Position numbers and translations under genes: made by a program
Origin: Streptantibioticus ferralitis
GTDB lineage: Bacteria > Actinomycetota > Actinomycetes > Streptomycetales > Streptomycetaceae
Reading direction: 5' to 3'
DNA: 48,550 nucleotides
Assembly: GCF_029223525.1 (NCBI RefSeq)
Contig: NZ_JARHTQ010000045.1
Span: 1 to 48,550 of the forward strand
Notes under the pieces: model-generated
Seen by the model: the letters and a program-made list of their open reading frames with translations, nothing else
Told to the model about the DNA's origin: nothing
Databases searched by the model: none
Shown: positions 1 through 7,647 of the stretch, piece by piece
Layout: every line of letters starts with the position of its first letter
Position numbering within the stretch: the stretch's first letter is position 1

Positions 1-36
1 GACCGGCTCGACAGCCGGGGTTTCCTTGTCTGCCAT
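1..36 (-). CDS. N-terminus of an unidentified protein, cut by window edge
   Basis: A minus-strand ATG at 36-34 opens a frame (MADKETPAVEPV...) that runs off the left edge. A GGACGG stretch just upstream could serve as ribosome binding site. Only 12 codons are visible, so no function can be given. It is also possible that this is not a real start. Confidence 0.35.
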   Translation of the reverse strand, partial: MADKETPAVEPV

Positions 37-167
37 GTCCGTCCGTCCCGGCTGGTCAAGGCCCCAGAGCTGGGCCTCGGCCAGCCTGTCACATCACGGA
101 CTTACACGATCTTTCAGACACGCTCCTGACGGTCGCCTCAAGTCGCCGCAACTACCGCGGTTGTGAG

Positions 168-776
168 TCAGGTGGTGGTTCGTGCTGCTGCTTGGGTGAG
201 GGTGGTTGCGGTGTGTACGGCGCTGTCGACGGCCTCGTCGGGGGTGAGGCGGCACAGATCGGTGAGCGTGAAGAGCGCCTCTGCGCTTACGACCACGGCG
301 AGGTCTCGCTTGAGCTGGGCGAACGCTTGCGGATCCGTTGCTCCCAGGGTGCTTTGGAGCGGCTGGAGGGCGTGGTCGATCAGGCTGAAGCGGATGCCTG
401 GACGTGCGGTCACGTTCTCGGGCCGGGTGATGGTGGCGGCGATCATCGCCCGGACCGCGCCTTGGTGGACGAGGATGCCGCGGAGCAGGAACTTGCAGGC
501 GAAGGCGACGCGCTCGACGGGGTCGGTGGACTCGGCGACCGGCGCCAGCGCCTTTGCCGGAGGTGGCCAGACGCCGGAGAGTGCCTCGCTGATCAGCGAG
601 GGGAGATCGGGGAAGTACCGGTAGGCGGTGGCTTCGGAAACCAGGGCCGCGCGGGCGATCAGGGGCATGGTCACCTCTGTGCCGGTGCCGATCAGTTCCC
701 GTGCGGCCGCCAGGATCGCCGTGCGGGTGCGCTGCTTCTGGTTCGTGCGACCGCTTGCGGCCTGTGCTGCCGTCAT
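168..776 (-). CDS. TetR-family transcriptional regulator
   Basis: A 202-residue protein with the TetR layout: an N-terminal helix-turn-helix at about residues 16-62 (TRTAILAAARELI, then SEATAYRYFPDLPSLISEAL), followed by an all-helical ligand domain. Length is normal for the family. It is divergent from the cupin gene at 904, and the space between holds two copies of an ACTCTC/GAGAGT inverted repeat. The inference is that it represses its own gene and the cupin/hydrolase/exporter genes to the right. Ligand unknown. Confidence 0.9.
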   Translation of the reverse strand: MTAAQAASGRTNQKQRTRTAILAAARELIGTGTEVTMPLIARAALVSEATAYRYFPDLPSLISEALSGVWPPPAKALAPVAESTDPVERVAFACKFLLRGILVHQGAVRAMIAATITRPENVTARPGIRFSLIDHALQPLQSTLGATDPQAFAQLKRDLAVVVSAEALFTLTDLCRLTPDEAVDSAVHTATTLTQAAARTTT

Positions 777-820
777 CGTGAAGCCCTTCTGCTGTAGGTA
801 CCGCCATCATCGTAGGCCTG

Positions 821-839
821 ACTCTCTTTATGGGAGAGT
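821..839. promoter_or_regulatory. Inverted repeat, candidate TetR operator 1
   Basis: ACTCTC and GAGAGT arms pair perfectly across a 7-nt spacer. The site lies between the divergent TetR (starts 776) and cupin (starts 904) genes and shares its arms with the palindrome at 867-880. Confidence 0.55.
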
Positions 840-866
840 ACTTGCGTGACGGGGGTCGGCTAATCT

Positions 867-880
867 ACTCTCCTGAGAGT
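867..880. promoter_or_regulatory. Perfect palindrome, candidate TetR operator 2
   Basis: ACTCTC-CT-GAGAGT is a perfect 14-bp palindrome 24 bp upstream of the cupin AAGGAG ribosome binding site region. It has the same arms as the repeat at 821-839, with a shorter spacer. It probably overlaps the cupin promoter. Confidence 0.6.
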
Positions 881-903
881 CCGCTCTCATGAAGGAGTCA
901 GTC

Positions 904-1362
904 ATGACAAGGGTTTCCGTGGTCGGTCCTGACGATGGTGAAGCCATCCAGTTGGGTCCCACGCGCATGCGCATCCTGGAGGACGGCACCACGACCGGGC
1001 ACCGCCTGGGCATCGGCGAGATCACCATCGCTCCCCACACCGAGGGCCCGCCCCAGCACCGGCACGCCCAGCATGATGAGGGCTTCTATGTCGTGTCCGG
1101 CACCGTGCACTTCACCGTCGGCGAGACGACGCATGTGGCGCCCGCCGGCACCCTGGCGATGATCCCGCCCGGCGCACCGCACACCTTCGCCAACCTCGGT
1201 GACACGCCCGCGGTGATGCTGAACACCTTCACGCCCGACCTGTACGTGCAGTACTTCCGCGACCTGCGGGACATGATCGCCGCCGGTCAGGAGCTGACCC
1301 CCGAGTCGACCGTCACGGTGATGAGCCACTACGCCACCGAGCCCGCGACCGACTACGCCTGA
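904..1362 (+). CDS. Cupin-domain protein (small beta-barrel)
   Basis: A 152-residue protein with a single cupin barrel. Motif 1 is visible as HRHAQHDEGFYVVSGTVHF, with the usual metal-ligand pattern H-x-H-x(n)-E, and motif 2 ends in PPGAPHTFANLG. The chosen ATG has AAGGAG 7 nt upstream. An in-frame ATG 15 nt earlier would bury that site. It is the first gene after the TetR operator region and is followed by an alpha/beta hydrolase and an MFS exporter, which suggests a small detoxification operon. The substrate cannot be inferred, because single-domain cupins include isomerases, dioxygenases and non-enzymes. Confidence 0.85.
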   Translation: MTRVSVVGPDDGEAIQLGPTRMRILEDGTTTGHRLGIGEITIAPHTEGPPQHRHAQHDEGFYVVSGTVHFTVGETTHVAPAGTLAMIPPGAPHTFANLGDTPAVMLNTFTPDLYVQYFRDLRDMIAAGQELTPESTVTVMSHYATEPATDYA

Positions 1363-1458
1363 CCCACGCCCCGTCCATGCGGTCGGCGACGACGGCCCTC
1401 ATGGGCAGCCCTCGTGGCGACAACCAGCCTGAAACACAGCCCACTTGAGGAGCAGCAG

Positions 1459-2274
1459 ATGACCAGCACCCACGCTCTCACGCTCGAACAGGGCACCCTC
1501 GGCGTCACCGTCGAGCAGTCCGGTGACCGGGGGCACCCCTTCCTCCTCCTGCACGGAGGCGGCGGCCCGCAGACGGTGCTGCCGTTCGCCGGGCTGCTCG
1601 CCGAGCAGCGGCCGGCCAGGGTGTTCACTCCCTTCCACCCCGGCTTCGGCGGCAGCGCACGTCCCGAATGGCTGACCGACGTCGCGACGCTAGCCCAGGT
1701 CTACGCGCGGCTGCTCGACGTCCTCGATCTGCGGGATGTCGCCGTCGTGGGCAACTCCATCGGTGGCTGGATCGCCGCCGAACTGGCGGCACTCGGCAGC
1801 GACCGGATCAGCAGTGTCACTCTCGTCAACGCTGTCGGTATCCGGGTCGGCGGCCACCCGATAGCCGACACCTTCTCGCTGACGCCCGTCGAGCTGTCCC
1901 GGCTCTCGTTCCACGACCCCGCCAAGTTCCGCTTCGACCCCGGCGCGCTGGACGACGGGCAGCGCGCGGTCCTGGCCGCGAACCGTGCTGCTCTGGAGGT
2001 CTACGCGGGTGCGTACGCCATGGCCGATCCCACCCTGAGCGGGCGCCTTGCCAAGGTCGACCACCCGACCCTTGTCGCGTGGGGCGCGAGCGACCAGGTG
2101 GTCGACGCCGACTACGGGCGGGCGTACGCGCGGGCGATACCCGGCGCCGAGTTCCGGCTGCTGGAGGGCACCGGCCACATGCCGCAGGTGGAGACCCCCG
2201 ATCAATTCCTGCCCGTGGTATGGGACTTCGCCGACGCCCACGCCACGGACCGGCTCGACCGGCCGCGGCACTGA
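1459..2274 (+). CDS. Alpha/beta-hydrolase fold protein
   Basis: A 271-residue protein with the alpha/beta hydrolase layout: an oxyanion-hole segment LLLHGGGGP, a nucleophile elbow GNSIGG with the catalytic Ser, a late Asp (WGASDQVVDADYG) and a C-terminal His (EGTGHMPQVETP). The ATG at 1459 has GAGG/AGCAG just upstream, better than the in-frame ATG 45 nt earlier. It lies 96 nt after the cupin and 19 nt before the exporter gene, so the three probably share a transcript. Ester or lactone hydrolysis is likely; the substrate is unknown. Confidence 0.88.
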   Translation: MTSTHALTLEQGTLGVTVEQSGDRGHPFLLLHGGGGPQTVLPFAGLLAEQRPARVFTPFHPGFGGSARPEWLTDVATLAQVYARLLDVLDLRDVAVVGNSIGGWIAAELAALGSDRISSVTLVNAVGIRVGGHPIADTFSLTPVELSRLSFHDPAKFRFDPGALDDGQRAVLAANRAALEVYAGAYAMADPTLSGRLAKVDHPTLVAWGASDQVVDADYGRAYARAIPGAEFRLLEGTGHMPQVETPDQFLPVVWDFADAHATDRLDRPRH

Positions 2275-2293
2275 CGGCCCGGGACCGGTCCAC

Positions 2294-3856
2294 ATGCCCG
2301 AACCCGGCCGCCGCAGAAGGGCGTTGGTCCTCGCCGTCTGCTGTATGAGCGTGCTGCTGGTCAGCCTCGACACCACGATCCTCAACGTCGCCCTGCCGGC
2401 CGTCCAGCACGACCTGCACTGCTCGGTACCCGGCCTGCAGTGGACCCTCGACGCCTACACCATCGTGCTCGCCTCGCTGCTGATCCTGGCCGGCTCCACG
2501 GCCGACCGCCTCGGGCGCAGGCGCGTCTTCCTGGCTGGGCTTGTGCTGTTCACCGGCGGTTCGGCCCTGTGCAGCCTGGCGCCGGGCCTTGGCTGGCTGA
2601 TCGCTTTCCGTATGGTGCAGGCGCTGGGCGGCTGCATGCTCACACCGGTCGCCATGGCCATCCTCGCCAACTCCTTCCCCGAGCCGCGGGAGCGGGCACG
2701 TGCCATCGGCGTGTGGGGCGGTGTGGTCGGCATCAGCATGGCGTGCGGACCGATCCTCGGCGGTGTGCTGGTGCAGACGGCCGGGTGGCGGTCGGTGTTC
2801 TGGCTGAACGTGCCGATCGGACTGGCCGCGCTGCTGCTCACCGTCGCCTTCGTCCCGGAGTCCCGCGCACCACAGCCCCGCCGGATCGACCCGGTGGGCC
2901 AGCTGCTGGTGATCGCGGCGCTCGGTCTGCTGACCTACGCCATCATCGAAGCGCCCGGCCGCGGTTGGACGGCGCCGGTCATCGTGGCCTGCCTCGCCGC
3001 CGCGGCGGGCGCCCTCGTCTGGCTCGTACCGTACGAGAACCGGCGCGCCGAACCGCTCATTGATCCCCGGCTCTTTCGCAGCCCGTCCTTCAGCGGCGCC
3101 ACGGTGATGGCGGTGTGCGCATTCAGCGCGCTCGGCGGTTTCCTCTTCGCCAACTCCCTGTATCTCCAACAGGTACTGGGGCTCAGCGCCCTGGAATCGG
3201 GCGTGCGCCTGCTGCCGATGGCCGTGCCGTGCCTGGTGTGTCCGCCGCTGGCCGGACGGATCGTGGGCAGTCACGGCACCCGCATCCCGCTGCTGCTCGC
3301 CGGGCTGGGCATCACCGCGGGTGGCGCCCTCGCCGTGCCGGCCACCCACTCCGCGGACCACGCCGGCCCGCTCCTCTGGGTGGCGTACGCGCTCTTCGGG
3401 CTTGGCTTCGGGTTCGTCAACGCGCCCATCACCGACACAGCCGTCGCGGGCCTGCCGCGCGACCAGGCAGGCGTGGCCGCGGCGATCGCCGCGACCAGCC
3501 GCCAGGTCGGCGCCGCACTCGGCATCGCGGTGATCGGCGCCCTGATCGCCGCCGGAGCGCGGCAGGCCGCCTGGTGGACCATCACCGGCTGCGGGCTTGC
3601 CATCCTCGCCCTCGGCGCGCTCTCCACACGCCCCCGGCCGGGCACCGGTGAACCGGGTCCACACATGTCCCATGGACATCACAAGCCCCGACCCATCGGG
3701 CCGGACCGCGCCACGAGCGTCCACGAACGTACCGTCTCGCGCCGAAGCCCGAGCGCGCACGGACGGCACGAAGCACCAGACGGCACGAAGCGCCACCCGA
3801 CACATCAACTGTCAAAAGTCACCATTCAACAGTCAACAGGAGTCAACACAGCATGA
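2294..3856 (+). CDS. MFS drug/proton antiporter, DHA2 type
   Basis: A 520-residue membrane protein with a 14-helix DHA2 pattern: LVSLDTTILNVALPAV in TM1, motif A-like DRLGRRRVFLAG after TM2, and the family's GxxxGPxxGG exchange segment (MACGPILGGVLVQ) in TM5. These proteins export hydrophobic drugs by proton antiport. The ATG at 2294 (MPEPGRRRRALV) was chosen because it gives a normal short cytoplasmic N-terminus. The C-terminus carries an extra polar tail of about 75 residues after the last helix, rich in Arg, His and Ser, which is unusual and may be read-through into non-coding DNA. It is the third gene of the 904-3856 set. Confidence 0.9.
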   Translation: MPEPGRRRRALVLAVCCMSVLLVSLDTTILNVALPAVQHDLHCSVPGLQWTLDAYTIVLASLLILAGSTADRLGRRRVFLAGLVLFTGGSALCSLAPGLGWLIAFRMVQALGGCMLTPVAMAILANSFPEPRERARAIGVWGGVVGISMACGPILGGVLVQTAGWRSVFWLNVPIGLAALLLTVAFVPESRAPQPRRIDPVGQLLVIAALGLLTYAIIEAPGRGWTAPVIVACLAAAAGALVWLVPYENRRAEPLIDPRLFRSPSFSGATVMAVCAFSALGGFLFANSLYLQQVLGLSALESGVRLLPMAVPCLVCPPLAGRIVGSHGTRIPLLLAGLGITAGGALAVPATHSADHAGPLLWVAYALFGLGFGFVNAPITDTAVAGLPRDQAGVAAAIAATSRQVGAALGIAVIGALIAAGARQAAWWTITGCGLAILALGALSTRPRPGTGEPGPHMSHGHHKPRPIGPDRATSVHERTVSRRSPSAHGRHEAPDGTKRHPTHQLSKVTIQQSTGVNTA

Positions 3857-3867
3857 GTTCGTCATGA

Positions 3868-3951
3868 GGCAGAACCCCGGGACGGGGCAGGACACTGTGG
3901 ACATTGCTGTCCGCCCTGGTGCTGGCCATAGCGGGCCTGGTCGTCTGGTGA
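3868..3951 (+). other. Short intergenic stretch with a lone membrane-helix frame
   Basis: Between the exporter and the next TetR an open frame encodes one hydrophobic helix (TLWTLLSALVLAIAGLVVW) ending in TGA. It has no start codon in frame; an ATG at 3854 reaches a stop after four codons. It may be a decayed small gene or chance. Confidence 0.2.
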
Positions 3952-3956
3952 CGGAT

Positions 3957-4595
3957 TTATGGCGTGCTGGGCGAGTGCGCGAGCCGCAGGCGTGGAGCCG
4001 GCGGCAGCGGTGCGGGCGCTTCCTTCTCTGGTGCGGCGCGGAACGCTTCGATCACGTAGGCGGCGAAGCGGCGGGAAGCCGTGAGCCGGGCGGCACGCGG
4101 CACGTCCTGGACGCCCCGGTGGGCCATGAGCATCAGGTCGTCGATGACGAAGCCAGGTCGCAGCTGGCCGCTCTCCTGGGCACGGCGGGCAAGTTCGGCA
4201 ACCGCGCGTGTAGTCCGCTCTCGGTCGGCGGCGAAGTCCATGGCCTCGGGGAAGGTCGTCATGAAGGCGTCGGCGAATCCCCGGCTGTGCGCGTGGAGTT
4301 CGCAGATCCACTCGATCAGGCTGCGGAATCCGTACCACGGGTCCGAGTCCGCGAGAGCGTCGCGGACGGCTGCTTGGCAGGCTCGCCGCTGCTCGGCGAA
4401 AGTCTCCACGATCAGTGCCTGCTTGGTCGGGAAGTGCCGGTACAGCGTGGCGGGGCCGACACCTGCGTGCCGGGCGACCTCGCGCATAGGCGCACTCAAG
4501 CCCTCCTCGCCGAACACCGCGCGGGCGGCTTCCAGGATGCGGGCCCGGTTGTCGCGGGCGTCGGAGCGCACAGCGTGAGGCAAGGGGTCGGTCAT
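3957..4595 (-). CDS. TetR-family transcriptional regulator
   Basis: A 212-residue protein. The N-terminal HTH is clear (NRARILEAARAVFGEEG, then MREVARHAGVGPATLYRHFP), followed by a C-terminal helical domain of the type found in repressors of oxidoreductase genes. It is divergent from the reductase at 4761. A CGGACG-N4-CGTCCG palindrome lies 18 bp upstream of its start, fitting autoregulation together with control of the neighbour. The C-terminal 20 residues are Pro/Arg-rich and probably disordered. Confidence 0.9.
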   Translation of the reverse strand: MTDPLPHAVRSDARDNRARILEAARAVFGEEGLSAPMREVARHAGVGPATLYRHFPTKQALIVETFAEQRRACQAAVRDALADSDPWYGFRSLIEWICELHAHSRGFADAFMTTFPEAMDFAADRERTTRAVAELARRAQESGQLRPGFVIDDLMLMAHRGVQDVPRAARLTASRRFAAYVIEAFRAAPEKEAPAPLPPAPRLRLAHSPSTP

Positions 4596-4613
4596 GGCCT
4601 CTCATTTCAGCCA

Positions 4614-4632
4614 AGCGGACGGGGGCGTCCGT
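4614..4632. promoter_or_regulatory. Palindrome, candidate operator of the adjacent TetR
   Basis: CGGACG and CGTCCG arms are separated by GGGG, with flanking AAG/TTA partly extending the symmetry. The site lies between the divergent TetR (start 4595) and oxidoreductase (start 4761) genes. Confidence 0.5.
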
Positions 4633-4760
4633 TACGGTCCGATGGCGGTGCCCCCGCCCCGTCCCGCCATCCTGCTGGTGGTGCCTCGGGCCGTGGGGCC
4701 GGCTCGCCGCCCATGGTCGCAGCGCTGTGACCTGTCCGTTCACCGACCCAAAGAGCAGAG

Positions 4761-5723
4761 ATGAAAGCCGTCGTGATCAGGGAGTTCGGAAACGCCGATG
4801 GTCTGGAAGTCGTCGACTTGCCCGTGCCCGTACCTGCCCCGGGGCAGGTACGGATCGCCACGGAGGCGATCGGGGTAGGCGGTGTAGACGCCGTGATCCG
4901 CCGGGGAACGCTCGCCCAGTACGGCTTCCGGGAGGGCCATCTCCTTGGCAGCGAGGTAGCGGGAAGCGTCACCGCGCTGGGAGAGGGCGTGGACGCCTCG
5001 TGGATGGGGCGCCGGGTGTGGGCCTTCACCGGCCTGGCCGGTGGGTATGCCGAGCAGGCCGTCGCCTCGGTCGAGGACGTCCTTCCGCTGCCTGACGGCC
5101 TGACCGGTGCCGATGCGGTGACTCTGGGCGGCTCCGGTGTGGTCGCCCACTTCGCCCTGGACCGAGCCCGTTTCGCGCCCGGCGAGACGGTGCTCGTGCG
5201 CGGTGCGGCGGGCAGCATCGGGATCACGGTGGTCCAGCTTGCAGCCAGGGGCGGTGCGGGCGCGGTGGCGGTCACCACCTCGTCGGCGGAGCGTGGCGCC
5301 CGCCTGCGGGACCTGGGCGCGACCCATGTCCTCGACCGCTCCGGCGAGGGCGGCTCTGACGCGCCGTCGGGTTTCGACGTGGTGATCGATGTCGTGGCAG
5401 GTCCGCAGCTTTCCCTTTTCCTGGACAGGCTGAACTCCAACGGGCGGTACGTGGCTGTCGGTGTGGCCGGTGGGCGGCCGTCGGCAGACTTCGGCATGCG
5501 GCTGATGGACGCCTTCCGCAGGTCACTGTCGTTCGCCACCTTCAGCGCGGACACCGTGCCCGGCCCCGACAGGCAGGCCGTGCGGTCGTCCCAGTTCGTG
5601 GATGCCGCACACGGGGAACTGCGCACGGTCACGCACGAAGTGCTACCGCTGGACCAGGCGGTGCTGGCCCACCGCGAGATGGACGCGGGCAAGGTGTTCG
5701 GCAGGGTCGTGCTGACTCCCTGA
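4761..5723 (+). CDS. NADP-dependent quinone oxidoreductase-like (MDR superfamily)
   Basis: A 320-residue medium-chain dehydrogenase/reductase. The start MKAVVIREFGNADGLEVVDL is typical of the quinone oxidoreductase branch. The nucleotide-binding loop appears as VLVRGAAGSIGITVVQLA. No structural or catalytic zinc cysteines are visible, which points to the zinc-free NADPH quinone reductase type. Divergent from TetR 3957-4595 with a palindrome between, so it is likely induced by a small reactive compound. Substrate unknown. Confidence 0.9.
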   Translation: MKAVVIREFGNADGLEVVDLPVPVPAPGQVRIATEAIGVGGVDAVIRRGTLAQYGFREGHLLGSEVAGSVTALGEGVDASWMGRRVWAFTGLAGGYAEQAVASVEDVLPLPDGLTGADAVTLGGSGVVAHFALDRARFAPGETVLVRGAAGSIGITVVQLAARGGAGAVAVTTSSAERGARLRDLGATHVLDRSGEGGSDAPSGFDVVIDVVAGPQLSLFLDRLNSNGRYVAVGVAGGRPSADFGMRLMDAFRRSLSFATFSADTVPGPDRQAVRSSQFVDAAHGELRTVTHEVLPLDQAVLAHREMDAGKVFGRVVLTP

Positions 5724-5784
5724 GCCAGGCAGCAACTGCTGAGCATGGCCAGAACAACGAGTCGCCGGCCGAAGGGGCACCCTT

Positions 5785-6354
5785 TCACACGGCCGAGACA
5801 GCGGCTTGCACTTCACTGAGGGTCTGACGGGCGATGTCACGGTATTCATCGGTGTTGTCCACGTCGCTCCACCGCTCGTAGGTGACTTTCAGGGCGAGTG
5901 TGCTCAGCTCTGCGGTTACTCGGGCGGTGAGGACGGGGATTCCGCGGCGCGCAATGGCCTGGGCTACCGAAGCGGTGAGGCTGATGCCTTTCAGGGCTTC
6001 GCGTTCCTGGAGGTCGGGATGGGCCTCGATCACCGCTCGCCTTCGGATGCTGAATGCGCGGTGAGCGGGTGTGAAGACGTTCTGTCCGAGCGCGTCGATG
6101 CCGCGCGCCACCGTTTCGAGGGGGGTGGCGCCGGTGGGCGCCGCCGCAATTGCGGTGACGAGCTGCTCGGTCAGCGCATCCTCACCGAAGAGCACCTCCC
6201 GCTTGTTCTGGAAGTGCCGGAAGAAGGTGCTCTTGCCAAGTCCGGCGCGTTGCGCGATGTCGAGCACGGTCGTGTTGTCGTAACCGCGCTCCGCGAACAG
6301 TTCGAGGGCGGCGTCAGCGAGCCGTTGCGATGCATTGGGTTCCCAACGAGCCAT
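5785..6354 (-). CDS. TetR-family transcriptional regulator
   Basis: A 189-residue protein from ATG 6354; a GTG at 6360 is also possible. The HTH is canonical (QRLADAALELFAERGYDNTT, then LGKSTFFRHFQNKREVLF). The C-terminal domain belongs to the type with a conserved core around RRRAVIEAHPDLQEREALK. It is divergent from the MDR gene at 6435, with two related palindromes between. Likely a repressor of that gene and of itself. Confidence 0.9.
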   Translation of the reverse strand: MARWEPNASQRLADAALELFAERGYDNTTVLDIAQRAGLGKSTFFRHFQNKREVLFGEDALTEQLVTAIAAAPTGATPLETVARGIDALGQNVFTPAHRAFSIRRRAVIEAHPDLQEREALKGISLTASVAQAIARRGIPVLTARVTAELSTLALKVTYERWSDVDNTDEYRDIARQTLSEVQAAVSAV

Positions 6355-6367
6355 GCGCACAGCTTAC

Positions 6368-6380
6368 GGGACTTCGTCTC
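6368..6380. promoter_or_regulatory. Candidate TetR operator, imperfect copy
   Basis: GGGAC-TTC-GTCTC sits in an extended ACGGGAC/GTCTCGT symmetry with one mismatch. It shares the GGAC-N3-GTCC-type core with the site at 6394-6416. Confidence 0.4.
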
Positions 6381-6393
6381 GTCACCGTGTACA

Positions 6394-6416
6394 GTGATAG
6401 GACAAAGTCCCATCAC
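6394..6416. promoter_or_regulatory. Candidate TetR operator, long near-perfect palindrome
   Basis: GTGATAGGAC and GTCCCATCAC pair at 9 of 10 positions around an AAA centre. The site lies 18 bp upstream of the MDR start codon at 6435, between it and the divergent TetR. It would overlap the MDR promoter or the start of its transcript. Confidence 0.65.
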
Positions 6417-6434
6417 TCGCTGTGGAGGCACGTC

Positions 6435-7355
6435 ATGAGCCGAGCCGTTGTGTACGACACGTTCGGAGGACCTGAGGTACTGGAGCTGCGCGAAGTCCCG
6501 GAGCCGCACGCGGGAGTGGGCGAGGTCCGCGTACGTGTGGCCGCCGTCGGCCTCAACCCCATGGACTGGGTCCTCACCTCAATGCCGGAGATGGCGCAGC
6601 AGTTCGGCATCACCCTGCCGTCCGGCTTCGCCACCGACTTCGCCGGCACCGTGGACGAGGTCGGTGAAGGAATCTCCGACTTCGCCGTGGGCGACCGCGT
6701 CTACGGAGCCGCGACGGGCCGGGCCGCCGCTGACTTCGTGGTGGTCGACCCCTCCGGGGCGGATACGCTCCGTCGCACTCCGGCAGGGATCAGCGACGCG
6801 GTGGCCAGCACGCTCGCGGTGGCGGGAATGACCGCCTCGGCGGCGTTGGCGGCGGTTGGCGTGAAGGCAGGCGACACCGTTTTGATCGGGGGTGCCGCCG
6901 GCGGCGTGGGCGTGTTCGCCATCCAGCTCGCCAAGCTCGCAGGTGCTCGGGTGATCGGAACTTCCTCCGAAGGCACTTTCGACTTCCTGCGGCAGTTCGG
7001 GGTGGACCCGGTCGCCTACGGTCCCGGCCTGGAGGACCGCGTGCGGGCGATGACCTCCGACGGCGTCAGCGCGGCGGCTGACCTGTTCGGTACGGAAACA
7101 GCCGAGGCGGCGCTCGCGCTTGGCGTCCTCCCGGAGAGGATCTCCACGATCGCCGCCCCCAACCCTCCCGAGGGCGTGCGCGCGACCGGCGGCATCAACG
7201 CGCAGCCGCAGGACCTGAAGCGGATCACCGACGCCGCCGTTGCCGGGGAGCTCACCGTGCCGATCGCCGCCACCTTCCCCATTGAGCAGATCCGGGAAGC
7301 CGTGCAGCTGCAAGCAGGGCGCCGCGTCCACGGAAAGATCGTGGTCAACCTCTGA
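6435..7355 (+). CDS. NADP-dependent oxidoreductase, MDR superfamily
   Basis: A 306-residue zinc-free MDR protein: SRAVVYDTFGGPEVLELREV at the start, a GroES-like domain to about residue 120, and a Rossmann loop VLIGGAAGGVGVFAIQLAKL. The tail (RREAVQLQAGRRVHGKIVV-like) is typical of quinone/enone reductases. GGAGG lies 8 nt before the ATG. The long palindrome just upstream and the divergent TetR suggest induction by an electrophile. It is related only at family level to the MDR at 4761, so this is not a recent duplication. Confidence 0.9.
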   Translation: MSRAVVYDTFGGPEVLELREVPEPHAGVGEVRVRVAAVGLNPMDWVLTSMPEMAQQFGITLPSGFATDFAGTVDEVGEGISDFAVGDRVYGAATGRAAADFVVVDPSGADTLRRTPAGISDAVASTLAVAGMTASAALAAVGVKAGDTVLIGGAAGGVGVFAIQLAKLAGARVIGTSSEGTFDFLRQFGVDPVAYGPGLEDRVRAMTSDGVSAAADLFGTETAEAALALGVLPERISTIAAPNPPEGVRATGGINAQPQDLKRITDAAVAGELTVPIAATFPIEQIREAVQLQAGRRVHGKIVVNL

Positions 7356-7526
7356 CTACGACAGTCACCGGCCGCGTGCGGACAGCCAGTCGACGAACCC
7401 GTGTGTGCCTCCGCCGGAGTCACAGCCGATCAGTGTCCGGCGTCCGCGCCGGTACGTCCTCGGCAGCTGTGCGGGAGCCAGGGCTCCTTGTTGCGCGCCG
7501 CTCCCTCCACCGACGACCTTGTCAAA

Positions 7527-7564
7527 CGGAACAGTGTTCCGTATCGTTCCGGAACGAGGTTCCG
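7527..7564. promoter_or_regulatory. Two identical-arm palindromes upstream of the AKR gene
   Basis: CGGAAC-AGT-GTTCCG at 7527-7541 and CGGAAC-GAG-GTTCCG at 7550-7564 are both perfect in their 6-bp arms and lie 23 bp apart centre to centre, about two helical turns. A third symmetry, CGTTCCGGAACG, bridges them. This is the look of a cooperative repressor site. No regulator gene is adjacent, so the binding protein is unknown. The rest of 7356-7647 shows no gene. Confidence 0.65.
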
Positions 7565-7647
7565 CTTGTCCATGGTGTCAGAGCAGGAACCCGACAACCA
7601 AGCCATGCATCGCCACCACGCTTCACCCGCAATGGAGGAACACGGTC

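Noticed and set aside
1826-3808. A 660-codon minus-strand open frame
   Set aside because: Antisense to the alpha/beta hydrolase and the MFS exporter, with Arg/Gly-rich text and no family features.
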